DNA from: Rhytidiadelphus loreus
Taxonomy: Eukaryota > Streptophyta > Bryopsida > Hypnales > Hylocomiaceae
Assembly (NCBI GenBank): GCA_947034895.1
Contig: OX344765.1
Coordinates: 27,781,001-27,845,000, forward strand
Length of the DNA stretch: 64,000 nucleotides
Direction of reading: 5' to 3'
Under the pieces are notes generated by a model that did not search any database, had not been told where the DNA came from, and was given only the letters and a program-made list of their open reading frames with translations. The translations under genes were made by a program, and so were the position numbers. Positions within the stretch are counted from its first letter, which is position 1; every line of letters begins with the position of its first letter. Shown piece by piece: positions 1 through 10,510 of the stretch.

Positions 1-2760
1 CTAACTTTTGGATTTTAACTTGGAATTGCAAATGGATTGCGCCAATAGCTTCAGAATGCCATTTTTAGTCTAAGGGAACTCCTACCCCCTACCCCCTATT
101 TCTATTGCGAAAAACCCATCGGAAACTAGGGCCAACTAGGGCCAATTAAAAGGGTAAAAACCTAACTTTTAGGGTTTACCTCTTTTGGCCGGGGTAACTA
201 GCTAGGGTTGTTGGGGAGGCTCTAGGGAGTAAGAAAAGACTCCTTGATGTCATCGTTCCGACTTCGTACGCTCCCGAGACGCCGGTCAACCCCGCAAAGA
301 TCTTGTCGTAATTATTAATTGGGGGAATGTTGTCAATTTCGGCTGCCTCCTGCTATCGGAACATTGTGAAATTTGTCGGGGCGCGTTATTAACATAAAAG
401 ATGCTAGTCTAATTTTTAGTGAGATTTTACCACAGCCTGGGCATTTTCTATGAATTTCCCATCGTGGCCTTTAGCGGTTGACTGCTCGGAAAAAGATCCT
501 TTGGAGATCAGGAAAAACCGAGACTTTTTGGGAAACCTCTCATGGAGCCCCCCAAGCCACGTGCCAAGTCTTGGGCTATTCTGGCACACAGTCAATAGCG
601 AGGCAAAAATTGACTTCGTTTAAATTACCGGCAGTCAAGGAATCTTTCACACGTGAAGGAATCTTGGCAAACGGATTTCGCTGTGGAGACCCCGACATGT
701 TCCAGATCCAAGAACACTATCCGGCGGCCGTGGATTCCTCCATGTGGCCTGTCTTGGACAAGTAACACCTGCACGCTAACAATTTGGATTCCTAACGTTT
801 CGTCGATGGAATGGAGAAACTAGAACCTATCTTTGGAGATTTATGTGGAGATTTTCCTATCTCTCCTAAGACCAATTTAGCCTATCATGGTCACATGCAC
901 TGAGTTTGGGCTATTTTGGGTAAGTTCCCAGTAGCCCTATTGTTTCCCACTATTTACGGGTTCTAACCTATATACAAGTGGGTTTTGTGGGTAATCTATG
1001 GATAAAAGGCTATTTATGACCAAATGCTATACTGGTACGTGACATACCTATTTTAGTTCTACACTCTTTTTTGGACTTTTTGTAGTACTTTATGCCTTAA
1101 TTTGTAATAAACTAAAAAAAAAAAAACAATAAGTCCCAAGTGACGAATTTGGGGCTCACACACATGTCAGTATAGCCTTTGGTCATAAATAAACTTTTAC
1201 CTCTAGAATACCTCCAAAACCCACTTGTACATAGGTTAGAACCATAAAGTAGTGGGAATCAACAGGCTTGTAGAGAACTTACCCAAGATGGCCTAAAATC
1301 CAATGCATGTGACTATGCTTGGCTAAATTGATCCAAAAAGAGATAGAGAGATAGAAAGATAAAGAGATCTTTTTGTAAATCTCTAAAAATAGGTTTCAGT
1401 TTCCCCATCCTATCAACAAAATATTAAAAACCCCAATTATTAGCACGAAGGAGTCACTTTCTCAAAACAGGCAAGCAGAGGAATATATGGCCATTGGATG
1501 GTGCTCTAGGATTGGAAGCATGTCAGGAAGTTGAAAGCAAAATCCATTCGCCAAGATTCTCTCACATGTCAAAGATTCCTTAACTGTTGATAAATCATGG
1601 AAGGCCGGTTTTACCTTCCTGCCAACCGTGCGCAAGACTAATACAAGACATGGTGCACCCCTTAGAAAATTCAATGAGAGGTTCCCTAAGAATTTTTGGA
1701 ATTTTTTGACTTGTAGAGATACCTTTTCCGGACGGTCAACCGTTTAAACCTACGAGTGGAAATTCATGGAAAATTCCCGAATTGCGATAAAATCTCACTA
1801 AAAATCAGTTTAGCTTTTTTTATGTTAATAAAGCACCCTGACAAGTTTCAAAGAGTTTTGATAGCGGGAGGTGTCCGAATCACCAATAATCTTCCAAATA
1901 TCAAATACGATGAGATTTTCGTGGAGTTGACCGACGTCCCAAAAGCACATGAAGTCGGAACGAAGTCAAAGAGGTTTCTATTCTTTCTCTCTAGAGCCCT
2001 CCGGACAGACCTAGCTAGTCACACTTGTTAGAAAAGGTAACCTCCGGAAGTTAGATTTTTACCCTTTATTGATTGCAGTTGGCGCTAATTATCGATGAGT
2101 TTTTCGCAAGAGATTCAGGGGGTATAGGACCTTCTAGACTATAAATGGCCTTCTAGAGCCAATGGCATAATTTGTTTGTCATTTGGACTTCAAAAGTTAT
2201 AGTTTTGGACTCCAAAAGTTATGGTTTTGGACTCCAAAAGTTATGGTTTTGGACTCCAAAAGTTATAGTGTTGGACCAGTGTAAAAAACTTAATGAGGTA
2301 AAACTCCTAAAAGATAAGGATAAAAATTTAAAGTGATAGGGTTACGTAGGTTAGAAAGAGGAGGGGAGGGTACCTTGGAAGAATATAAAAATGCATCCTT
2401 CTTCCTCTCAAAACACCTCCATTCTTGTATTTGGGTTCGTTGGATTCACTTTATGTTGAAGATTTTGGCCCTTTTGACCCGAGTTTTGGCCCAAACCTTG
2501 ACCAATGTTTTCAAGCTCCTTTTTGAGCCATTGTTGGTAATTTTTGAAGAGTGTAGAGGATTTTGGGGTCCCTCTACACCTTAATGCCGCTTTGGTTTTG
2601 AGTGTCTATACTTTCTTGCTTACGAGTGTTTTGTTTGAGTTAGTCATTGACCTTTGTTTTTTTGAGTCTTCACGTTGTACTAACCCTAGAGCTTACCATC
2701 CACCGTACCTTAGCGATGCCGCTTTGGAGGGCCTCTAGTTTTTTGTTTTTTTTCGTACAA
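1..2760. repeat. Family A long inverted repeat (foldback-like), cut by the window edge
   Basis: The sequence 1 to about 1,130 is repeated in inverted orientation from about 1,140 to 2,180, so the block is a kilobase-scale palindrome centred near 1,110-1,140. Matching landmarks are TCACATGCA at 893 with its complement near 1,315, the 'acaagtgggtttt' motif near 976 and 1,219, and the 'tctcactaaaaat' region near 415 and 1,790. The right arm continues to about 2,760, while its left-arm partner lies outside the window. A second copy of one arm occurs at 56,830-58,550, and a fragment at 29,270-29,680. No coding capacity is evident. It may be a foldback or MULE-type DNA element, or an LTR element arranged head to head. 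Arm identity looks moderate, so the palindrome is old. Confidence 0.65.
2182..2275 (+). repeat. 22-bp tandem repeat, about four copies
   Basis: The unit 'ttttggactccaaaagttat' plus two bases is repeated about four times with one or two substitutions per copy. It lies inside the right arm of family A. No function is evident. Confidence 0.85.
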
Positions 2761-3204
2761 ACTTTGTACTAACCACTAGTCACTTCCGTCCTTGTTACTA
2801 ACCTAAGTCTTATGCATGGTGTCGGATCTAGTCCCTCTTATCTTAGTTAGGAAAAGACGAGGGAATAGAGTGAGGTGGTTTTCTTTTGGGTGACAAAACT
2901 CTACCTTTCCTAGCCGGTCCAAGTTCTAGATTGTGTGTTAAATCCCTTAGATGGTGAAGCTTTGAACACTAGGGTTTGAGGAAAAGTCTTAGATTTGGCA
3001 AACTAAAGGCTTGACTTGGGACTACCTAAGGATTTCACTTCAAAGTGTAGTCTCCAAAACATATTGGAGACAAATCAAAATTTAGTGTCCAAAATTAGGC
3101 AACACTAAAAAGTGGGTCAAGAAAAGATGTTCCTTTCTTTCCATTTTTTTCCAATCTTGCGTAATTAGTTACATTCATTTTCTCTACTATTTCCTTTTTT
3201 TGTG

Positions 3205-3380
3205 TTTGTTGGGTCCCAACAACTGGGCACCAGCAGCTTGGGCTCTAACGTCGGGTACCAACAACTTGGGCTCCAATGCCGGGTACCAGCAACCGGGTCT
3301 AGTGGCCGGGCACCCAATTACCGGGCACCAACAGCTAACTCTAGCGCTGGGCACCAACAGCAACTGGACATCCCGCAGCT
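3205..3380 (+). repeat. Imperfect GGGTACCAACAACTTGGGCT minisatellite
   Basis: Variants of 'gggtaccaacaacttgggct' recur at roughly 20-25 bp spacing (gggtccc, gggcacc, gggtacc starts). The block is more GC-rich than its flanks. Small open frames here, rich in Gln, Gly and Thr, follow from the repeat and are not taken as a gene. Confidence 0.7.
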
Positions 3381-3419
3381 TGGACTCATTTCATTTTTTC
3401 CCGTTCCTTCTAACCCTCT

Positions 3420-4870
3420 AAAAATAAACTACCTATGCTACAAAGGAAAAAAAGGGGGGAAGAAAATAAAGAAGAGATTAGCATAAAAGAGAGTGGAAAT
3501 AGATTAGCATAGGAGAGAGTAGGAATAGATTAGCATAAAGAAAGTAGAAAGGAAGATTAGCATAGGAGAGAGTGGAAATAGATTAGCATAAATAAAGTAG
3601 AAAGAAAGATTAGCATAAGAGGGAGCAGGAGATAGATTAGCATAGAGGATAAGAAAGGGAGTTAGAGAAGAAAACACCTCTATCTACAAACATCACCACC
3701 TTCTCTTTTCTCAAAGCATCTATACATCAACAACATCCACAAGAGCAAGCACAATGAGCAAGGGGTGAGGTGAGAGAGGGAAAAAAAGGTTTAGATAGGG
3801 AGAGTCAAGAAGATAGGAAAAAATCCTAAGAATCCACCTCCACCATTAGGATAAACTGACGCGTAAGAGGTGGGTTGGGACGTAAGTGGTAGTCAGCCCA
3901 CATTTAGAACTACGTAAACAAGTTGGTAGCACCCAACCACCTCAATTAATGGGGCATGGGGGATGAAGCGAAAAGAAAAGAAGAAAAGCTAAAAGAAAGA
4001 CAGGGCCTTCTTTTATAAACGTAATATTGTTACTAAGGGATATTTAACCAATTGGTTGGATCTTTTGTATGACTTACAATGTTAGAAGAGGGAGACAGTT
4101 TGACTAGATTAATCATGGATCTCCATGCTAGGGTAAGAACTTAAACTTTCCTCCTTGTACCAGCCCATTAGGTGTCAATTACTAAGTAGGGTCGAGAGCT
4201 AGGTATGAATAGGACATAGGTAAGGTTAGGTTTGAAAAAGAACCTTAGAGTAGGTGTCATGGGGTTTCCAAAAATATAAAACACATAGGCATCAAAGTCA
4301 TAACGCAAAAGATATAGACGGATGAAGTTTGGAACAAAAAATGGATGAATTCTTGGAGGGTTCATCCATCTAAGTCAAAAATTACGGCTTAGGTAGATCC
4401 TAGGAATTCAGACCCATAGGTCAAAGCTCATTCTTATTCGAAATTCTGAACCCTTAGAAAACCTTGGATGAAGTTTAGAATATCGCTTGGCTAAAACTTC
4501 ATCCGTCGATAACTTCTCACCAGAGTGTTCAAATTAGAAGAGTTTTAGGTTTTTAGAGATGACATGAGATGGCCTTTCACCTTAAAGGGATAGATTAAAC
4601 TTGTAGAATTCTAAGCATAAAATCTCCATAGCATGACCATTAGCATAGGGAGTAGCCAATCTTGGTCCCATAAGGACCATGATTAGGAAGAACAAACATA
4701 AGAAATTAGCAAAGATCCATTGCTTGGAAGGCACAATGGTCCAACGTTAAGCACCTGCTAGGATAGAATTTTACCATAAAACAAGAACCTGATTATATTT
4801 GCCTATTTACCAAGGGTGGATAAATAAGTGCCCACAATATACACGTGATTAAATTAAGATTTGGGCACCA
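3420..4870 (+). repeat. Family B dispersed repeat, copy 1
   Basis: This stretch matches 7,060-9,065 in the same orientation and 54,190-56,020 in reverse. The best shared landmark is the near-end segment 'atccattgcttggaaggcac' at about 4,717; others are repeated 'ggatgaagttt' motifs and the 'aacttcatccgtc' plus 'gtgttcaaatt' block at 4,495-4,540. No open frame longer than about 65 codons is present. The length (1.4-2 kb) and lack of evident terminal inversion suit an LTR or a non-autonomous element, but no PBS, PPT or target duplication was identified. Confidence 0.6.
3470..3655 (+). repeat. AGATTAGCATA minisatellite (about 26-34 bp units)
   Basis: Six to seven copies of 'agattagcataggagagagt'-like units, each with the invariant core GATTAGCATA. 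A related single unit appears near 7,125-7,150, at the equivalent position of the second family B copy, so the array probably belongs to family B. Confidence 0.8.
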
Positions 4871-5345
4871 TGTACACAATATAGTTACTCTTTGCAAACA
4901 AAAAACATGTTTATGAGTTGGAGTCGTATGTGCTCCTTGTTGTTGAGACAACACCATCCCATTGATCATGCATGACTTGGTCCAAGCTCACTCCTAGCTG
5001 GCAACAATTAGAGCATGCATGTCTGTTTTCTTCAGAGTTGTTTTCTTCAGAGCAACAGTCCAAAAGACAAAGTCAATGGATCAATGTAGGGGAATGTGCA
5101 ACAATGCTCCCTTTTTGTATTGGGTGGGCCACTCAGTTAGTGATTTTGACCTTCCAACGTGGGTCATGATCATTGTGACCAATTGATATGGGCCATCAAT
5201 CTGTGAGTATGGCATTGGCTGATCAAGAGCCATGGAGTGCGTACTGTGGGGTTATATACGGGCATCGTCAATGAGATACCATGGTGTAGAGACATGTTTG
5301 TACTCACAATGGAAGTCAAAGTATTAAAATCCAATAAAAAAACTT
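4871..5345. other. Unassigned intergenic segment
   Basis: No gene, RNA or repeat match to the rest of the window was recognised here. Short open frames at 4,972-5,169 and 5,170-5,385 have no recognisable motif. Confidence 0.4.
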
Positions 5346-5356
5346 CAAAGGATTGT

Positions 5357-6899
5357 AAGGTTGCTATTATTAAACGTGTGAGCATGAGCTTGTGAGCCTG
5401 TGAGCATATAATTTTTTAGAGATTTCATTTCAAAATTTTGATTAAATTATATTATTTTTGGTACCTACTATTACGGACCTATTTTCGTGGACCTATTACC
5501 GTGGACCTATTACCATGGTCCCTTGAACAACTTTGATTTGCTACTTATTGAACTTCGTTAGATTTTAAGAAGAAAAAAATTGATAATTAAATAGGATTCG
5601 CTTGAAATCGGTTAAAGATGTTCCATTAAGATTTTGATTTTGTAACCACTCCCTTCTTGTTTCTGGGTACCTCTTGGTGACGAGAGGACCCCCCTAGAGA
5701 CTGAAAAAAATGAAAATGAAAAAAAAAAAAAAAAAAAAAAAATTTGTACCCGCGGTTAGGGTTACCTCTCGGCGCCGAGAGGTAACCCAACAACAAGAGG
5801 GGAGTGGTTATAATCTTGATGGAACAACCTCAATCGATTTCAAACAAATTGTAATTAATAACCATTTTTTTTCCTTAAAGTTCAATAAGTAGCACATCAA
5901 CTTGGAAATAAGTGCTTGATCCTCCTCTCGACACCAAGAGGTATCAAGCAACAAGAGGGGAGTGATTAACCAAATGACTATCTGATCAAAGATGGAAGAG
6001 TTGGATCTCGAGAAGGTCCTACAAGATAACAATGGTCAACTAATCAACAATTTGGTGTAACTAAGCTCACTCTTTACAAAATAATCCCTATCAACCAAAT
6101 ATTGTCTTCCAAAATCATAATAAGTCCAATTACCAGCACGTAAATACATCAAGGCAGAACTATAGGTACCCTCCATCAGCTTTGAGAGGACCCACACTAC
6201 TACATGATAGTGATCAACAAAAATGAAATTTGGTGCAGCTAAGCTTTTTCCAAATATATTGAATTCCAATTAACAATCTTTTTTTTCTAAAATCTAAACA
6301 AGTTCATTGACTTGTAAATCTACAAAGAAGTGTTGGTACCTTTTCATTGACCATGAGAAGATCTATGATGCTACAAGACAATGATCAACCAAAATAAAAT
6401 TTATTATGACAAAGATCATTAGATATAAAAATAATTCCTATTAACAATTTCAAAAAAAATCTAAACAAGTCCAACAATGGTGCATCAAGAGAATATTATT
6501 GATACCCTCCTATCAGCCCCGTAAAGACCCACATTGCTATAGAACAATGATCAATCAATATTCTATACAAATTTATTTCCATCTCCATCCATCTTTCATA
6601 TCAATTAAGTTCATCATTTTCATAATGTATACTAATATTTTAGACAACATTGGAAATTATAATTTTCATCTAAATTCTACATAACCACGGTAATAGGTCC
6701 ATGGTAATAGGTCTATAGTAATAGGTGCAAAATTTTACTAGAAATAGTAAAATTTGACTAAATTTTCTAAATGGAATCTATTTCTAGAAATATTATTAAG
6801 TTTTTTAGTGCTTCTACAAATTTTTGAACTCAACGCTTACATAATCCCTGCTCACCGCTCACAGGCTCATGCTCATACGCTTACAAAATAGCACCGCTG
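5357..6899. mobile_element. Non-autonomous TIR transposon with 10-11 bp target duplication
   Basis: The flanks carry the same 11 bases, CAAAGGATTGT, at 5,346-5,356 and 6,900-6,910. Inside them are inverted ends: left 'ggttgctattattaaacgtg' and right, read inward on the other strand, 'ggtgctattttgtaagcgta', both followed by GAGC-rich subterminal repeats (TGAGCATGAGC, GTGAGC). Inverted homology continues to the paired 'ggacctattaccgtgg' repeats at 5,475-5,520 and 6,684-6,735. The interior has an A-tract, a 30-bp perfect palindrome and about four degenerate units of about 190 bp sharing 'caatgatcaac'. No transposase is encoded. The duplication length favours a Mutator-like (MULE) mechanism; an hAT with an 8-bp duplication is the alternative. 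Confidence 0.8.
5759..5788. repeat. 30-bp perfect palindrome after an A-tract
   Basis: The 15-base arm GGGTTACCTCTCGGC is followed directly by its exact complement. An A-rich run of more than 20 bases lies about 20 bp upstream. Related, imperfect 'cctcttggtgacgagagg' and 'cctcctctcgacaccaagagg' hairpins lie near 5,670 and 5,920 inside the same transposon. Confidence 0.9.
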
Positions 6900-7059
6900 C
6901 AAAGGATTGTGCTAAAAAAGTGTATAATATCAGCATAAATGTGGGACCCTAGGGCATGCCACAAGTCATGCTATTGTATTATTTGACTTGAATCACATTA
7001 GTGGCAACTAGTGTGAACGTTTAAATTTACATTATTGCTAGTGTGAATAATGGCAATTA

Positions 7060-9065
7060 ATTTTTTGAGAGAAGGAGAGAGAGATTATAAAAATCTATGT
7101 GTTAGATTAAAGTAGAAAGTAGTGTAGAATTAGCATAAGGGAGGTGAGGGTGTAGAAAAAATGCAACTATAGCCAAAAATTGCCACAAACATGTAGAATC
7201 ACTAAACATTAGAAAGAACTTAGAAGTAGGAGGAAGAAATAAGTGTGAAGTTGGACTCTTGCAATGAAGTAGAATTGCTATAAGAAAATGAAGATGACAA
7301 TTTAAGTGTGAAAGTTGACAATAATTGAAGATTTAGGCGGACACTCGAGGAGTTTCAAGTGACTATTAGAATTGTAAATCACGAAGAAAATAATTGACTT
7401 GAAATAGAAATGCAATAATTTTGTAAGAAGTCAATTATTTTCTTGGAAAATTGAACAATTATTTCTTCACAAGTCAATTAGTAGAATATTAATAATGGAA
7501 TTGAATAGTTTGGGAAGTATAAGAGAGAAGGGGAAAAGAAAAAGAAAGAAAGTTGGAAGTACAACTTCTAAAATTGTATTATTTCCATAACTTCAAATAG
7601 TGAGCAAAAAATAAATAATGAACCAACCATGGTGAACAAAGAAGAATCTCAAAGCGTGTTCAACCACCTCATAAATGAGGTCCCATCCAAGGTAATTTGC
7701 TAATTACACTATTTTTTCTTTAATTTTCTAGATGAGCTATTTTAACTCCTAGTTGAATTACAAGTCCAAGTTAGAGAGTTAAGATTAGGTTTCTTTCAAA
7801 GTTTAGATTTTTAAAGCTTATAAATTAGGTCCAAGGATTTCTAAAAACATATGACACTTAGAAAATAGACTTAAAACAAATAAGATATTAGTAGATGAAG
7901 TTTAGGAGATAGAATGGATGAAACTTAGCAAAGTTCATCCAAGAGGAATATACTAGAAGAAAACTATGTTGCAGTCAACAAAACCACATCAGATTGGTTT
8001 TGTTAACTGCGTTGTTGAAAACCCAGTGAAAACGAAAAAAACGCAGATTTTATGTTTTCACTACGTTTTCAACAGCGCAGTTAACAAAACCAATCTGATG
8101 TGGTTTTGTTGACTGTGACATAGTTTTCTTCTAGTGATAAGAATGCAAATTTAGGAATTCAAAGTAAAATATTTTCTAAAGTAATGTTAAAAGTTAGTTT
8201 TTAAGTTTTAAGTTAATAGTAAATAGTAGATGAAGTTTCAAATACCAATTGGCAATCAAACTTCATCCATCAATAACTTTCACTAAGATGGTTCAAACTT
8301 GAAGAGCTTTAGCATTTTTGGATAGGTAACATCAAATATTTTAAGGAACAAATATAAAATATCTAAAAATAGTGATTTACTTGAAATTATTCAGCGCATT
8401 TAGTAACAAAGGAAGTAGTGAATTCACCCAACTTAAGCTTATCAAGGAGGAAATTAGGTTTGGATTTTCATAGAAGGAACCTAAAGAAGTCTGGAGCTAA
8501 TCCAAACTTAGGAAAATACTCAAAATCTTAGAAGAAAAGGAAGGATGAAGTCATTTGATAATCATTCATCCAAGTCCAAATTTGAAACTTAGCTAGAAGT
8601 TTCTAACCTAAGGCTAAGGCTAAAATTTTCATAGTCAATTGAAATTAGGAAGGTGTTCAAAATAATGAATGAAGTTTCATCAACAACTAAACTTCATCTA
8701 ACCATAACTCTTTGTAAAAGTGTCCAAATTTCATGAGTCTTATGTTTTTAAAAATGGCATCATTTGATCTTGCATTTAGGATGGTTAACTGAATATTGTA
8801 AACACTTTAACTAAAAACTAAAGCGGCCTTAGTTAGTTCAGTCATTTGAATCACTTCTTACATTTAAAGTATTTTTTGTTTTTGTTTTTGAAATTTTAAG
8901 GCATTAGAAAAGATCCATTGCTTAGAAGGCACAATGGACCATGTCTAGATACCCACTTAGAATAAAAGCCCCTAAAAAAAATTAGAACTTGGTTGTGTTT
9001 GCTTAATTACTCTCATTAATGATTTCTAAACTATTTTTGATGGCCATTGTATAAATGCCCATGGT
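7060..9065 (+). repeat. Family B dispersed repeat, copy 2
   Basis: Homologous to 3,420-4,870 and, reversed, to 54,190-56,020. Shared landmarks are 'atccattgcttagaaggcac' near 8,910, 'aacttcatc' blocks near 8,265 and 8,690, and 'ccaaccatggtgaac' near 7,625. It is interrupted by the palindromic CACTA MITE at 7,951-8,136. No coding sequence was found. Confidence 0.6.
7951..8136. mobile_element. 186-bp palindromic CACTA-type MITE
   Basis: The right end reads inward CACTAGAAGAAAACTATGT and the left end TACTAGAAGAAAACTATGT, one base different. A 3-bp duplication ATA flanks it (7,948-7,950 and 8,137-8,139), as expected for CACTA (EnSpm/CMC) elements. Nearly the whole element is an inverted repeat: the left arm 'caacaaaaccacatcagatt' recurs inverted in the right half, with a short loop near 8,025-8,060. 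It could form a hairpin of about 75-80 bp. Confidence 0.85.
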
Positions 9066-9359
9066 GTCACTTTGCACTTGCTATGGATGTATAAAGGGTT
9101 GACAATAGCATCCTCAAAATTATTTTGAACATTTTCTGCACTTAATAGCTCTACTGAAAGTCATATTAGTAGGCATTACAATTATTGCCTATGAGTACAA
9201 ATAGCCACCTACGGAGCTTTTGCTTCAAATTAATGTATTTAATTCAGGTAAAGTTTGAAATTTGTGATTAATTTTTCCACTCAATTGTTCTTCAATTCTT
9301 TGCCTACCAAAAATATGTAATAAGTATTTTTTTCATTAGATTCTTCACACATGCATGTT

Positions 9360-9800
9360 TTCCATTAGATGGACGCTTCTTGAGCCTTCTATTTTATTGT
9401 AGAAGAAGCTCAACATTCATGATGCTTTGCTTTCTCCATTGCCAAACTAATAAGGAAATTCCCTTTGTAAGTTCTTATAGATGTTCACCTGAATTTGAGA
9501 GATTCAAGCTTCTTTTGAGTGTCATATGTCTAGTAGCTCATATTTGTCAAAGTCATATTGGTATGGACTATTGATTGCAAGTCAAATTGGTTCTGTAAAG
9601 ATTGTTGCCTACAATGAGTGGCCTTATATCTCCTTTATAGGAAGAGGTCCTTAAACAATGCGGGCATTTACAATTGACCCTAGGACAAGTCCATAATGAG
9701 TGCATGTGGTTGCTCAAATGGATTTTGAGGTCTGAGGTAGGAAAATGTAATTGCAAGTGAGTGATTTTAGGGCAATGAGTAGAGCTTTTGGACCACAATT
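9360..9800 (+). repeat. Family F dispersed repeat, uninterrupted copy
   Basis: This region matches 34,819-34,971 plus 35,325-35,420; there the same sequence is split by a 353-bp TIR element, so this copy is the empty site. Part of it (from about 9,637, 'tataggaagagg') also matches sequence just right of the large transposon at 17,728. A 64-codon open frame at 9,380-9,574 is partly preserved in the other copy, but it has no recognised domain and its conservation may only reflect repeat ancestry. Confidence 0.6.
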
Positions 9801-10255
9801 ATGTGTCATGTATGAATCATGAATGCATCATTATTTAATTGTGAAAACAAATTTCAAAATGACAGTAAAAAAGAAGCAATAAATATTAATTTCAAGGTAC
9901 ATATTTTCCTTGTTCAATTTAGGACATTGCATTCACGCATAATAGAACTTTTTTGAACGTACTAAGCACCCTATTCATCTTTTGGGGGATTGTTCTACTA
10001 TTTTTGTAAGCACATGTTATTTCATTACTTCTGAAGTCTACAACCATTAATAGCAACCTATATATGGACTCTTTATTTCAAAAAATTGTAACCAATTCAT
10101 TCTAAGTTAGAAAATTACAATTTGAATTGCAATTTTTTGTTTCTTCTACTTCTTTGTCTATCAAAAAAATTGGAAATCATTGGCTAGCTAATTTCTTCCA
10201 CACATCTATTTTTCTCTTTAAATGTGCCATTCTTGAGCCTTTTATCTTAGTCGCA
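9801..10255. other. Unassigned AT-rich segment
   Basis: No gene or repeat match was recognised. The right end contains 'gagccttttatcttagtcgc', weakly like the start of family F at 9,377. Confidence 0.4.
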
Positions 10256-10510
10256 AAACCAATGATTCTAGCATGTGAGTTTAGAAATGCAAGCCTATGA
10301 GCCTTGAACCTAGGTGTACTCTACAACTATTGAAGGTGCCTATAACTTAAGTATCCTAAAGCCATAAAAGGTGCTTATAACATAGATATCTATAGTATAG
10401 ACACTTATAATATAAATACCCTATAGTCATGAAAAATACCTATAACATAAGAGCTTAAACTCCTATAGTAAGCTCACGGGCTCAAGATCCTAGGCTCATA
10501 TGCTAGCAAC
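10256..10510 (+). mobile_element. Family D MITE-like element, copy 1
   Basis: About 250 bp beginning 'ctagcatgtgagtttagaaa' and ending 'ggctcatatgctagcaac'. It matches 51,745-51,980 and 53,637-53,900. The interior is a series of degenerate 'cctataacataggtatct' units. The ends (GCTAG..GTGAG / CTCAT..CTAGC) resemble those of the elements at 5,357 and 10,542, so D is probably a small derivative of the same superfamily. No clear target duplication was seen. Confidence 0.65.

Noticed and set aside
3200..3486. Two overlapping frames (73 and 94 codons) with Gln/Gly/Thr-rich repeats
   Set aside because: Both are readings of the same GGGTACCAACAACTT minisatellite in different frames.
9380..9574. A 64-codon frame partly conserved at 34,832-34,960
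   Set aside because: The similarity is explained by family F being a dispersed repeat; the other copy is interrupted by a MITE and no domain is recognisable.
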